Assembly: GCA_035688265.1 (NCBI GenBank)
Contig: DASSNE010000043.1
Coordinates: 1 to 62,397, forward strand
Source: DASSBR01 sp035688265
GTDB taxonomy: Bacteria > Pseudomonadota > Gammaproteobacteria > Natronospirales > DASSBR01
Length of the DNA stretch: 62,397 bases
Reading direction: 5' to 3'
A program made the translations under genes and the position numbers. Under the pieces are notes generated by a model that did no database searches, was not told the DNA's origin, and was given only the letters and a program-made list of their open reading frames with translations. The first letter of the stretch is position 1. Every line of letters starts with the position of its first letter. Below are positions 43,964 through 52,228 of this stretch, one piece after another.

Positions 43964-46117
43964 ATGGATGTCACCTCTATCCTCGAACCCCTCAACGACG
44001 CCCAGCGCACCGCCGTCACCGCGGACCCGGGTCCGCTTTTGGTGCTGGCCGGCGCCGGCAGCGGCAAGACGCGGGTACTGGTGCACCGCATCGCCTGGCT
44101 CATTCGGGTACAGGGCGTGTCGCCGTACGGCATTCTCGCGGTCACATTCACCAACAAGGCGGCCGGCGAAATGCGTTCGCGCATCGAGTCGCTGCTCGGC
44201 ATGCCGGCGGGCCATTTGTGGGTGGGCACGTTTCACGGCATCGCCCACCGGCTGTTGCGCGCGCACTGGCGCGACGTCGGGCTGCCGCAGAATTTCCAGA
44301 TCATCGACTCCGAAGACCAGCTGCGCATCATCAAGCGCATTCTCAAGCAGATGGACATCGACGAAGCGCGCTGGCCGGCCCGGCAGATGCAGTGGTACAT
44401 CAACGCGCGCAAGGACGAGGGGCTGCGCGCGGCGCATCTTGCCGAAGGCGACGACCCTTACCAGCGCCACCTGGTACGCGTTTATCGCGCCTACGAAGAA
44501 ACCTGCGAGCGGTCCGGCTGCGTCGATTTCGCCGAGCTGCTGCTGCGCGCGCACGAGCTGTGGCGCGACACCCCGGCGGTGCTCGCGCACTACCGCGAGC
44601 GTTTTCGGCACGTCCTCGTCGACGAGTTCCAGGACACCAACGCGATTCAGTACGCGTGGGTGCGGCTGCTCGCCGGCACGACCGGCATGCCGTTCATCGT
44701 CGGCGACGACGACCAGTCGATTTACGGCTGGCGCGGCGCGAAGATCGAGAACCTGCACCGGCTGCAGCAGGATTTCCCCGGCCTGACGACAATCCGGCTG
44801 GAGCAGAATTACCGCTCCACCGGCCATATTCTGACCGCCGCGAACACGTTGATCGCCAACAACCGCGACCGGCTAGGCAAGAACCTGTGGACAGCCGGCG
44901 CGGCCGGCGAGCCGGTGCATCTTTACGCGGCGTTCAACGAACAGGACGAGGCGGCGTTCGTGGTGGAGCGTATTCAGCGCTGGGTGGCGGAGGGCGGGCT
45001 GCGCCGCGAAGCCGCGGTGCTGTATCGATCCAACGCGCAATCGCGCGTCTTTGAAGAAGCGCTGATCGTCGCGGGCGTGCCGTATCGCGTCTACGGCGGC
45101 GTGCGCTTCTTCGAGCGCGCCGAAATCAAGGACGCGCTCGCGTATCTGCGCCTGATCGCCAACCGCGACGACGACCCGTCGTTCGAGCGCGCCGTCAACC
45201 AACCCGCTCGCGGCATCGGCGCGCGCACGCTCGAACGGCTGCGGGCCGAGGCGCGCGACAGGCGGGTGTCGCTCTGGAGCGCCTCCCGGCGCCTCGTGGA
45301 TGGCGATACGCTGGGCGGGCGCGCCGGCAACGCGCTGACCGGCTTCCTCGATCTGGTCGATCGGCTGGCAGCGGAGACCCCGACGCTGCCGCTCGCCGAG
45401 CAGGTCGCGCATGTCGTCGAGACGAGTGGCTTGCTTGAGCATTACCGGCAGGAGAAGGGGGAGCGCGGCGAGGCACGCGTTGAGAACCTCGAGGAACTGG
45501 TCAATGCCGCGCGCCTGTTCGAGCCCGATCCGGAAGTGGACCTGCCGCCGCTGACGGCGTTCCTGACGCAGGCGGCGCTCGAAGCCGGCGAGAACCAGGC
45601 CGATGCGGGCGAGGATTCGGTGCAACTGATGACGTTGCACTCGGCCAAGGGTCTCGAATTTCCGCTGGTGTTCATCGCCGGCCTGGAAGAGGGCCTGTTT
45701 CCGCACCAGCGCTCGATCGAGGATCCGGCCGGCATCGAGGAAGAGCGGCGCCTCGCCTACGTCGGCATGACCCGCGCGATGCAGACGCTATATTTAAGTT
45801 ACGCGGAGAAGCGCCGCCTGCACGGGCGCGAAAGCTATGCGATGCCGTCGCGCTTCCTGCGCGAATTGCCCGCCGACGAGGTGGACGAAGTGCGCCCCAA
45901 CGTGCAGGTGTCGCGGCCATTGTACCGGGGTACCCGCCTGAACGAGCCGCTGCCGGGCGGTATCAACCTCGGCCAACGCGTGCTGCACCCGAAGTTCGGC
46001 GAAGGTGTCGTACTGAACTGCGAGGGTAGCGGCACGCAGGCCCGCGTCGAAGTCAACTTTGCCGACGTGGGCACCAAGTGGCTCGTGCTCGGCTACGCGA
46101 ACCTGCAAATCTGTTGA
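43964..46117 (+). CDS. uvrD: DNA helicase II UvrD
   Basis: 3'-5' SF1 helicase of nucleotide-excision and mismatch repair. 717 residues, near the 720 of E. coli, with collinear N-terminus (MDVTSILEPLNDAQ). ATG 43964 is therefore preferred over GTG 43937. Walker A GAGSGKT at 30-36, motif Ia TFTNKAAGEM, motif II VLVDEFQDTN, motif III GDDDQSIYGWRGA, motif IV EQNYRSTG, motif V LMTLHSAKGLEFP and motif VI VGMTRA are present. The C-terminal Tudor-like region is RVLHPKFGEGVVLNCEGSGTQARVEVNFADVGTKWLVL. Confidence 0.97.
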   Translation: MDVTSILEPLNDAQRTAVTADPGPLLVLAGAGSGKTRVLVHRIAWLIRVQGVSPYGILAVTFTNKAAGEMRSRIESLLGMPAGHLWVGTFHGIAHRLLRAHWRDVGLPQNFQIIDSEDQLRIIKRILKQMDIDEARWPARQMQWYINARKDEGLRAAHLAEGDDPYQRHLVRVYRAYEETCERSGCVDFAELLLRAHELWRDTPAVLAHYRERFRHVLVDEFQDTNAIQYAWVRLLAGTTGMPFIVGDDDQSIYGWRGAKIENLHRLQQDFPGLTTIRLEQNYRSTGHILTAANTLIANNRDRLGKNLWTAGAAGEPVHLYAAFNEQDEAAFVVERIQRWVAEGGLRREAAVLYRSNAQSRVFEEALIVAGVPYRVYGGVRFFERAEIKDALAYLRLIANRDDDPSFERAVNQPARGIGARTLERLRAEARDRRVSLWSASRRLVDGDTLGGRAGNALTGFLDLVDRLAAETPTLPLAEQVAHVVETSGLLEHYRQEKGERGEARVENLEELVNAARLFEPDPEVDLPPLTAFLTQAALEAGENQADAGEDSVQLMTLHSAKGLEFPLVFIAGLEEGLFPHQRSIEDPAGIEEERRLAYVGMTRAMQTLYLSYAEKRRLHGRESYAMPSRFLRELPADEVDEVRPNVQVSRPLYRGTRLNEPLPGGINLGQRVLHPKFGEGVVLNCEGSGTQARVEVNFADVGTKWLVLGYANLQIC

Positions 46118-46246
46118 AATCATGACAATCCCTGCCTTGGTCACAGTCTTGGCCACCTGCCTGCGCCATGATCCCGGTTCGGCGTTATCATGCCGGGATG
46201 GATTCAGGTACGGTAGGTTCTTGTCAGTAGTGAACTGCGGTTCATC

Positions 46247-48313
46247 ATGCGATTGCCCGATGTGCAGCCTGTAATCGAGCCGGACGGCGAGCACCAGCCC
46301 CGGTCCGATGGCGTGTCGGTCCGGGAGAAGCTGGAAGCAGCGACCCGCAAACGAGTGGTGGTCGCCATCGACGGCGGGCGCAATTCGGAGCGGGTCGTGC
46401 GGGCCGGCAAGCGGATTGCCGATCAACGGCGCGCGCCATGGACAGTCGTCCACGTCGAGACAGGCCGTCCAGGCGCCACCGTGCGCGAGCGCATCGAACG
46501 TGCCTTTCGGCTGGTGGAGCGGCTGGGCGGCGATGCGGTTGTTCTGCGCGGGCGGTCCGTCGATGCCGAGATCGTCGCATATGCCCGTGACCACAATGCC
46601 ACGACGATTGTCATCGGCCGCACCCGGAGACGTCCTCTCGCGGGGTTTTTCCACCAGACATTCACGCAACGGCTGCTCCGGGATCACGGCGATTTCGAGA
46701 TTACCATCGTCAGTGCGACGCCGGCCGAGGCCGCGACGCTGCATGGCCGCTGGGGGGCGTGGCTCGATGAACTGCGCGGATCGCCCTGGCGCCACTATTC
46801 CTACGCTGTCATCGTCGTTGCAATTTGCACCGCGATTTCGGGGGTGCTGGCGTTCACGCTGCCGCTGGATTTGTCCAACCTTTCGCTGGTCCTGCTCGTG
46901 GGCGTGTTGATCGTCGCGGTGCGCACCTCGCTGGCGCCCGCGCTGGCCGCCGCGGTGCTGACTTCGCTGGCGTACAACTTCCTGTTTATCGGGCCGATAT
47001 CGGGACTCGCGAATTACCCGGCCAATGAGGTTATCGCGGTACTGCTGTTCCTGGCGGCCGCGATCATCGGCAGCAATCTGGCGCATCGTCTGCGTGTCCA
47101 GGTCGCGGCGCTGCGCGCAACGAACGCCCAGAGCCAGGCGCTGCTCGCGTTCAGCAAGCAGCTCGCCGAGGCGCCCGACTCCAGCGCGGTGCGCCGCGCA
47201 GCGGTCGAGGCGATCGCGAAAATCGAGCGCGTGCCGACGTGCCTGTTGACGACGACCGCCTCGGGCGGCATCGAAGTCTCTGCGTCTGCACCGGAGCCCG
47301 TCGTCCTGAGCGAGAGATTGCAGGCCGCGGCGAACTGGGCGTTCGAACACGATCGGCCAAGCGGTTATCTCGGTGAAACGCTGCCGGGTATCGGCTGGCG
47401 TTTTGTGCCGCTGACGCTCGAGGAAAGCCGCTACGGTGTATTGGGCGTCAAGTTCGGCGAACTGCCGATCAGGCCGCGCAACGAGCAACTGCTGCTGCTG
47501 GATGCGCTGGCTAACCAGGTGACGCTGACCCTCGCGCGCACCGAATTGACCTCAAACCTCGAGCGCGCGCGGGTGGCGGAGGAGACCGAGCGGCTGCGCG
47601 CGGCGCTGCTGTCATCGGTTTCGCACGACCTGCGCACGCCGCTCGCGTCGATGATCGGCTCGGCGAGCGCCCTGCGCGATCTCGGCGAGCGGCTCTCGGA
47701 AACGGACAAGTACGAGATGCTCGACGCGGTGTTGAGCGAAGGCCTCCGGCTCAACCGTTACATCGAAAATCTCCTCGATATGACCCGGCTCGGCGACGGC
47801 ACCACGCTCAAGCTGCCGCGCGACTGGGTGACACTGGCGGATGTCGTGGCCTCGGCGCTACAGCGCGCCCGGGACATGCTGACGGAAGTGCGCATCGTGC
47901 GCGATATTCCGGCCGATCTGCCGCTGCTTTACGTGAACTCCGCGCTCATTGAGCAGGCGCTAGTGAACGTGATCGAAAATGCCGCGCGCTTTTCGCCGTT
48001 GTGCGGTGAGGTGCGGATCGCTGCGCGGCAGGAAGACGAACGGCTGTTGATCACCGTGACCGATCAGGGTGCAGGCATACCCGAAGCCGATCGGGGCCGG
48101 GTCTTCGACATGTTTTTCACCGGCGGCGACGGCGACACCGGGCCGCATGGCAGCGGGCTGGGCCTCGCAATCTGCCAGGGCATCATAGCCGCGCACGGTG
48201 GTAGCATTGAAGCTCTGCCGGGGCCGGACGGGCGTGGTGCCGTGATCGCCATCCGGTTGCCGCTGACCGCGTTGCCGCAGGAGCCCAGGGACGAGCGCGC
48301 GCATGCTGTCTGA
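46247..48313 (+). CDS. KdpD-like sensor histidine kinase lacking the N-terminal KdpD domain
   Basis: 688 residues. The order is a short N-terminal tail, a universal-stress-protein-like domain (about 35-160: RVVVAIDGGRNSERVVRAGKRIAD, NATTIVIGRTRRRP), four membrane helices of the DUF4118 type (about 180-285), a GAF-like domain (about 310-430), a HisKA domain with His460 in SVSHDLRTPLASMIGSASALRDL, and an ATPase domain (IENAARFSP, DQGAGIPEADRGRVFDMFFTG, GSGLGLAI). The osmosensing Walker-type N-terminal domain of about 250 residues in KdpD is missing. The likely partner regulator is 5.6 kb downstream at 53922. Probably senses K+ or osmotic state (inference from family). Confidence 0.88.
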   Translation: MRLPDVQPVIEPDGEHQPRSDGVSVREKLEAATRKRVVVAIDGGRNSERVVRAGKRIADQRRAPWTVVHVETGRPGATVRERIERAFRLVERLGGDAVVLRGRSVDAEIVAYARDHNATTIVIGRTRRRPLAGFFHQTFTQRLLRDHGDFEITIVSATPAEAATLHGRWGAWLDELRGSPWRHYSYAVIVVAICTAISGVLAFTLPLDLSNLSLVLLVGVLIVAVRTSLAPALAAAVLTSLAYNFLFIGPISGLANYPANEVIAVLLFLAAAIIGSNLAHRLRVQVAALRATNAQSQALLAFSKQLAEAPDSSAVRRAAVEAIAKIERVPTCLLTTTASGGIEVSASAPEPVVLSERLQAAANWAFEHDRPSGYLGETLPGIGWRFVPLTLEESRYGVLGVKFGELPIRPRNEQLLLLDALANQVTLTLARTELTSNLERARVAEETERLRAALLSSVSHDLRTPLASMIGSASALRDLGERLSETDKYEMLDAVLSEGLRLNRYIENLLDMTRLGDGTTLKLPRDWVTLADVVASALQRARDMLTEVRIVRDIPADLPLLYVNSALIEQALVNVIENAARFSPLCGEVRIAARQEDERLLITVTDQGAGIPEADRGRVFDMFFTGGDGDTGPHGSGLGLAICQGIIAAHGGSIEALPGPDGRGAVIAIRLPLTALPQEPRDERAHAV

Positions 48314-48523
48314 CAGTTTTTTACGAATTTTTTACGCATCCGTCCAACTTTTGCCATAGTTTTTATACACCCCGCGCCTACAGAATGGCTTTTCGCTCGA
48401 ATCCGGGCGATTTACTAAGTCAAGTTCCGGCGTAATGCCATGGACGCCAGCCGGGAATTATCCAGACAGAAATGAGCCAACGCCGTTGATGCCGAAGGCG
48501 TGCGACAGGAGGCATGAATTGCC

Positions 48524-49387
48524 ATGAGGAATTTCCGTTCCAGCAACCCCAACGCGAGCAAGACGATTGCCCGCCGGAGACCGGCCCATGTCAGGTCGAT
48601 CTGCGTAGCAGCAGTGGCTATGTTCGCGGTAGCCGCGGCCTTCCCGGCCATGTCCGCCAACAACAAAAACCTCGACGACGTAATGGCATCGATGGCTGCG
48701 GCCAACAAAGCCGCCGCGAAGTCTCAGCAGCAGATCAACGATCTCACTGACAAGACTCAGGACGCTGCCACCAAGTACGCGGAAGCGCTGGCGGCAGCCA
48801 GAAGCTATGAGCATTACAGCAAGACGCTGAGCGGCCTGGTGCAAGCGCAACAGGAGCGGATTGCATCGATCAAGCGGCAGATGCAGCAGATCGATGTGAC
48901 CAAGCGGGGCATCCAGCCGCTGATGGCCAACATGGTCCAGACGCTGGCGAAGTTCGTGAAGCTCGATCTGCCTTTCCTGCCCAAGGAGCGCGAGAAGCGG
49001 ATACAGTCTCTCGAGGACCTGATGACACGCCCCGACGTGTCGATCTCCGAGAAGTACCGCGTCATCCTGCAGGACTACCTGACCGAACTCGATTACGGAC
49101 GGACGCTTAGTTCCTACGACGGGACGCTGGGCACCGGCAAGAACGCCCGGGCGGTCAAGTTTGTCCATATCGGCCGCGTATCCCTGATGTACCAGACGCT
49201 CGACGGCTCGGAGACGGGCTACTGGAACAGGGATGAGCACAAATGGGTCGTCGATAACGATTACGCCGATGCCTTCCAGAATGCCTTGAATATGGCGAAC
49301 AACAAAGGCACGCCGCAATTGCTGACCGTGCCCGTACCTGCACCCCAACCGGCGTCGCAGGCGGCGCAACAGGGGGCGCAGTCGTGA
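48524..49387 (+). CDS. DUF3450 family periplasmic protein
   Basis: 287 residues. Signal peptide region (ICVAAVAMFAVAAAFPAMSA), then a long coiled coil (about 45-135: LDDVMASMAAANKAAAKSQQQINDLTDKTQDAATKYAEALAAARSYEHYSKTLSGLVQAQQERI) and the DUF3450 globular end (LPKEREKRIQSLEDLMTRPDVSISEKYRVILQDYLTELDYGRTL, HIGRVSLMYQTLDGSETGYWNRDEHKW). In proteobacteria this protein is the first gene of ExbB-ExbD operons linked to TonB-dependent uptake. It overlaps the next gene by 4 bases (GTGA). Confidence 0.92.
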   Translation: MRNFRSSNPNASKTIARRRPAHVRSICVAAVAMFAVAAAFPAMSANNKNLDDVMASMAAANKAAAKSQQQINDLTDKTQDAATKYAEALAAARSYEHYSKTLSGLVQAQQERIASIKRQMQQIDVTKRGIQPLMANMVQTLAKFVKLDLPFLPKEREKRIQSLEDLMTRPDVSISEKYRVILQDYLTELDYGRTLSSYDGTLGTGKNARAVKFVHIGRVSLMYQTLDGSETGYWNRDEHKWVVDNDYADAFQNALNMANNKGTPQLLTVPVPAPQPASQAAQQGAQS

Positions 49388-50841
49388 GGAAATCGTTGGC
49401 CGCCGCTACCGGCATCATACTTGCTGCTTTCGTCGCTGCTTCCGCGTTTGCAGAGGCTGCACCGGCGACTACAAATGCAAATTCACTCGACCAGCTGCTC
49501 AACCAGGTTCAATCGATAAGCCAGCAGGAGCAGGCACAAATGAACCAGGCCCGCGCGCAATTCGCCGCGGCGTCGCCGGAGCAGCAAAAGGCGATGATGA
49601 AGCAGGCGCAGGCCGCCCTGGACCAGGCCAAGACAGCTGCGTCGCAAGCCTCCGATCAGTATTCGGCGAACGAAATGCAGATCGGGAAGATGGAAGATCA
49701 GATCAACGCCCAAGCCCAGGCGGCAGACCTGTCGGGCGTGTTCAGCACCGCCCAGAAGGACGCGGACAATCTCGCCACCACTCTTCAGAATGCGCTGACC
49801 AACACCCAGTTCTCGCCGCCGCAGGGCCAGCCGGGTCGTCTTGCATTTCTGCAGGGCCTCGCCAACTCGAACGGCACACCGACGCTGGATGATCTTCAGC
49901 GGCTGTGGTACGTCATTCAACATGAAATGACCGCCCAGGGGCAGGTGGTGAGTTACCAGGCACCGGTGGTGCAGGCCGACAACAAGAGCGTTGTCAGCAA
50001 GGTCATCCGGGTCGGGCCGTTCACGGCAACGTCCGAGGGCCGCTTCCTTCAATACCTGCCGGATCTCAACACGCTGAGCGTGCTGCCGCGCAAACTGCCG
50101 GGTAATTTCCGGAGCATTCTGGCCAATTTCCAGAACACTCATCAGGGCTACGCTCGTGCGGTCATCGATTCGAGCGGCACCGGAGCACTGATCGGGTTGT
50201 ACATCAACCGCCCGACGTGGCTGCAGCGAATCCAGCTCGGCCAGGGCGTGGGATACGTCATCATTGCAGTCGGCGTGATCGGCGCACTCCTGTTCCTCTT
50301 CCAGATATTCAGGCTGATCGCCGCCAGAATGGCGGTCAACAAGCAGCTCAAGGATCTGAACAATCCCCGGAACGACAATCCGTTGGGCCGCGTGTTGCTG
50401 GCGTTCAAGGGCGATCCGGATCGCATCGAGGAGGAAGCCGATATCGCGGAGTTGCGCATCACTGAACAGGTGCTGCGCGAGGAGCCCAAACTCGAGCGAT
50501 TCCAGTCATACCTGCGTCTCGCGGTTGCCGCAGGGCCGCTGCTCGGTCTGATCGGCACCGTGGTCGGCATGATCGAGACGTTCCAGACTATTACCGACAC
50601 CGGCTCCGCCGACCCGCGACTGATGGCCACCGGTATTGGGCACGCGATGATCGCAACGGTGCTCGGCCTTGGTGTCGCCATTCCCCTGTTGTTCGGTAAT
50701 GCGCTGCTGAAGTCCCTGTCGGACAGCATCGTGCAGATCCTCGACAAGCAGAGCAGTGGCATGCTTGCGGAAAGGATCGAGCAACTGCAGGGCAAAGGCG
50801 GCGCCGGAAAGGCGAAGGAGCGGCGCGGAGGGACAGCGTGA
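49384..50841 (+). CDS. Large MotA/TolQ/ExbB proton-channel protein with periplasmic extension
   Basis: 485 residues from GTG 49384 (AGGGGG 7 bases upstream). Signal peptide, an Ala/Gln-rich coiled coil (about 35-120), a periplasmic domain (about 130-285) and a TolQ/ExbB channel domain (about 290-450) with one helix GVGYVIIAVGVIGALLFLFQIF and the pair LRLAVAAGPLLGLIGTVVGMIETFQTI and MATGIGHAMIATVLGLGVAIPLLFGNAL. With the ExbD proteins it should form a proton-driven stator. It is a clear paralogue of the protein at 52229-53794 along its whole length. Confidence 0.92.
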   Translation: MRKSLAAATGIILAAFVAASAFAEAAPATTNANSLDQLLNQVQSISQQEQAQMNQARAQFAAASPEQQKAMMKQAQAALDQAKTAASQASDQYSANEMQIGKMEDQINAQAQAADLSGVFSTAQKDADNLATTLQNALTNTQFSPPQGQPGRLAFLQGLANSNGTPTLDDLQRLWYVIQHEMTAQGQVVSYQAPVVQADNKSVVSKVIRVGPFTATSEGRFLQYLPDLNTLSVLPRKLPGNFRSILANFQNTHQGYARAVIDSSGTGALIGLYINRPTWLQRIQLGQGVGYVIIAVGVIGALLFLFQIFRLIAARMAVNKQLKDLNNPRNDNPLGRVLLAFKGDPDRIEEEADIAELRITEQVLREEPKLERFQSYLRLAVAAGPLLGLIGTVVGMIETFQTITDTGSADPRLMATGIGHAMIATVLGLGVAIPLLFGNALLKSLSDSIVQILDKQSSGMLAERIEQLQGKGGAGKAKERRGGTA

Positions 50842-51362
50842 TGCTCAGTCATATCCCGCTTATCGACAGCATTGCCTATCTCGCCGGTCAGGGCGGCACG
50901 CTCGTCTTGTGGATCTTCGCGACGGGGGTGCTGCTGTGGACCCTCACGGCGGAGCGCACCTGGTACTTCTGGCGGGTGCTGCCAAAGGAGAAGGCGGCAG
51001 TGCGGGCTGAATGGGAGGCCCGTGAAGATCACACGTCCTGGTGCGCGCGTCAGATCCGCGAAGGTCTGATTTCCCGGCTGAACGTCTCCATGACCAAGGG
51101 CCACCCGGTACTGTCGGTGCTGGTAGCGATGGCGCCGCTCATCGGACTGGTCGGCACGGTCACCGGCATGCTGCAGGTGTTCAGTTCCATGTCCATACTC
51201 GGCACCGCCGACGCCCGCGCCATGGCCGCCGGCGTATCGGCCGCGATGATCAACACGATGACCGGACTCGCCGTCGCAGTCAGCGGTCTCTACCCCGTTT
51301 ACTATTTCCGCACGCGAGCGACTCGGGAAACCGAGCAGCTGGCGGACGAGTTGAGCGTATAG
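50841..51362 (+). CDS. Small ExbB-type proton-channel protein
   Basis: 173 residues from ATG 50841, which has GGAGGG 8 bases upstream and overlaps the preceding stop as TGATG. Standard ExbB layout: one helix (GGTLVLWIFATGVLLWTLTAERTWYFW), a cytoplasmic loop, then LSVLVAMAPLIGLVGTVTGMLQVFSSM and MAAGVSAAMINTMTGLAVAVSGLYPVYYF, which line the proton path. It lacks the large extension of its two neighbours. Confidence 0.92.
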   Translation: MLSHIPLIDSIAYLAGQGGTLVLWIFATGVLLWTLTAERTWYFWRVLPKEKAAVRAEWEAREDHTSWCARQIREGLISRLNVSMTKGHPVLSVLVAMAPLIGLVGTVTGMLQVFSSMSILGTADARAMAAGVSAAMINTMTGLAVAVSGLYPVYYFRTRATRETEQLADELSV

Positions 51363-51370
51363 CCGTGCGT

Positions 51371-51784
51371 ATGCGTCGGCGACAATCAGATGCGGAAGTG
51401 GCGACGCATGGTATCGACCTTGCGCCGATGCTCGACTTCTGCATCAATCTGCTCATCTTTTTCATCATCACGGCAGTGTTCATTCAGCAGTACGGGGTGG
51501 TGGTCAATCGGCCATCCTCGACTCAGCAGCAGCAAAAGCAAACGAAGCAAAAGGTGGTCCAGGTCCAGATCGGCGCCGATGGCAAGATCTCGATCGACGC
51601 CCGCGTCGTCGATGTGCAGGCGGTACGTGCCGATATTGAACACTCGCTGGCCGCCACCCCTAATGCCAGTGTATTGATAGTCGCGGATAAACGTGCCCCC
51701 ACCGGCGTGCTGGTACAGGTGGTGGACCAGGCGCATCTGGCGGGCGTTTACAACGTAACCTTCGCGACAGCGGGCGGAACCTGA
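51371..51784 (+). CDS. ExbD/TolR family protein (first copy)
   Basis: 137 residues. Cytoplasmic start MRRRQSDAEVATHGIDLAPMLDFCINLLIFFIITAVF with the proton-carrying Asp in the transmembrane segment (PMLDFCINLLIFF), then a periplasmic domain (QVQIGADGKISIDARVVDVQAVRADIEHSL). The start could instead be GTG 51365; neither has a strong ribosome site. The stop overlaps the second exbD by one base. Confidence 0.9.
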   Translation: MRRRQSDAEVATHGIDLAPMLDFCINLLIFFIITAVFIQQYGVVVNRPSSTQQQQKQTKQKVVQVQIGADGKISIDARVVDVQAVRADIEHSLAATPNASVLIVADKRAPTGVLVQVVDQAHLAGVYNVTFATAGGT

Positions 51785-52206
51785 TGATACGACAACGGCG
51801 AATCAAGACCGAATCGGAGCACCATGGCATCGACCTCGCGCCGATGCTGGACTTCACGATCAACCTGTTGATTTTTTTCATTATCACGACGTCGTTCATC
51901 AACAGACCTGGCGTCACGGTGTTCAGGCCCAACGCCACTACCGCCCAGGAAATGAAATCCGGCAAGCTGCTGATCGCGATCCGGCCAAACGGAGACGTAT
52001 GGATGGGCGGGCATCAGGTGGGGCTGGACAGCCTGCCGGCGATGATTCAACGGCTGCACATCGAGCGTCCGCACGATACCGTGGTCATTGTCGCGGACAA
52101 GGACTCGCAAGCCGGGGTGGTGGCGGAAGTGATGAACAAGGTGCACGCCGGCGGCATAGACCAGATCGCAATAGCGGCCAGTCAGCCTGGCAGCAACGGT
52201 GGTTGA
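51784..52206 (+). CDS. ExbD/TolR family protein (second copy)
   Basis: 140 residues. MIRQRRIKTESEHHGIDLAPMLDFTINLLIFFIITTSF carries the same membrane Asp as the first copy. The periplasmic domain is KLLIAIRPNGDVWMGGHQVGLDSLPAMIQRLHIERPHDTVVIVADKDSQAGVVAEVMNKVHAGGIDQIAIA. Starts in the TGATG junction with the first copy. Two ExbD types per operon probably form a heterodimer inside the ExbB pentamer (inference). Confidence 0.92.
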   Translation: MIRQRRIKTESEHHGIDLAPMLDFTINLLIFFIITTSFINRPGVTVFRPNATTAQEMKSGKLLIAIRPNGDVWMGGHQVGLDSLPAMIQRLHIERPHDTVVIVADKDSQAGVVAEVMNKVHAGGIDQIAIAASQPGSNGG

Positions 52207-52228
52207 CGTGGAGAAAAGCGGCACCCTT

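Noticed and set aside
46171..46199. Hairpin ATCCCGG/CCGGGAT after uvrD as terminator
   Set aside because: Seven-base stem with a 15-base loop and no T-tract; too weak to call.
51041..51784. Reading the first exbD as a 247-residue protein from 51041
   Set aside because: The first 110 residues overlap the small exbB in another frame and are Arg/His-rich; the ExbD domain begins at 51365-51371.
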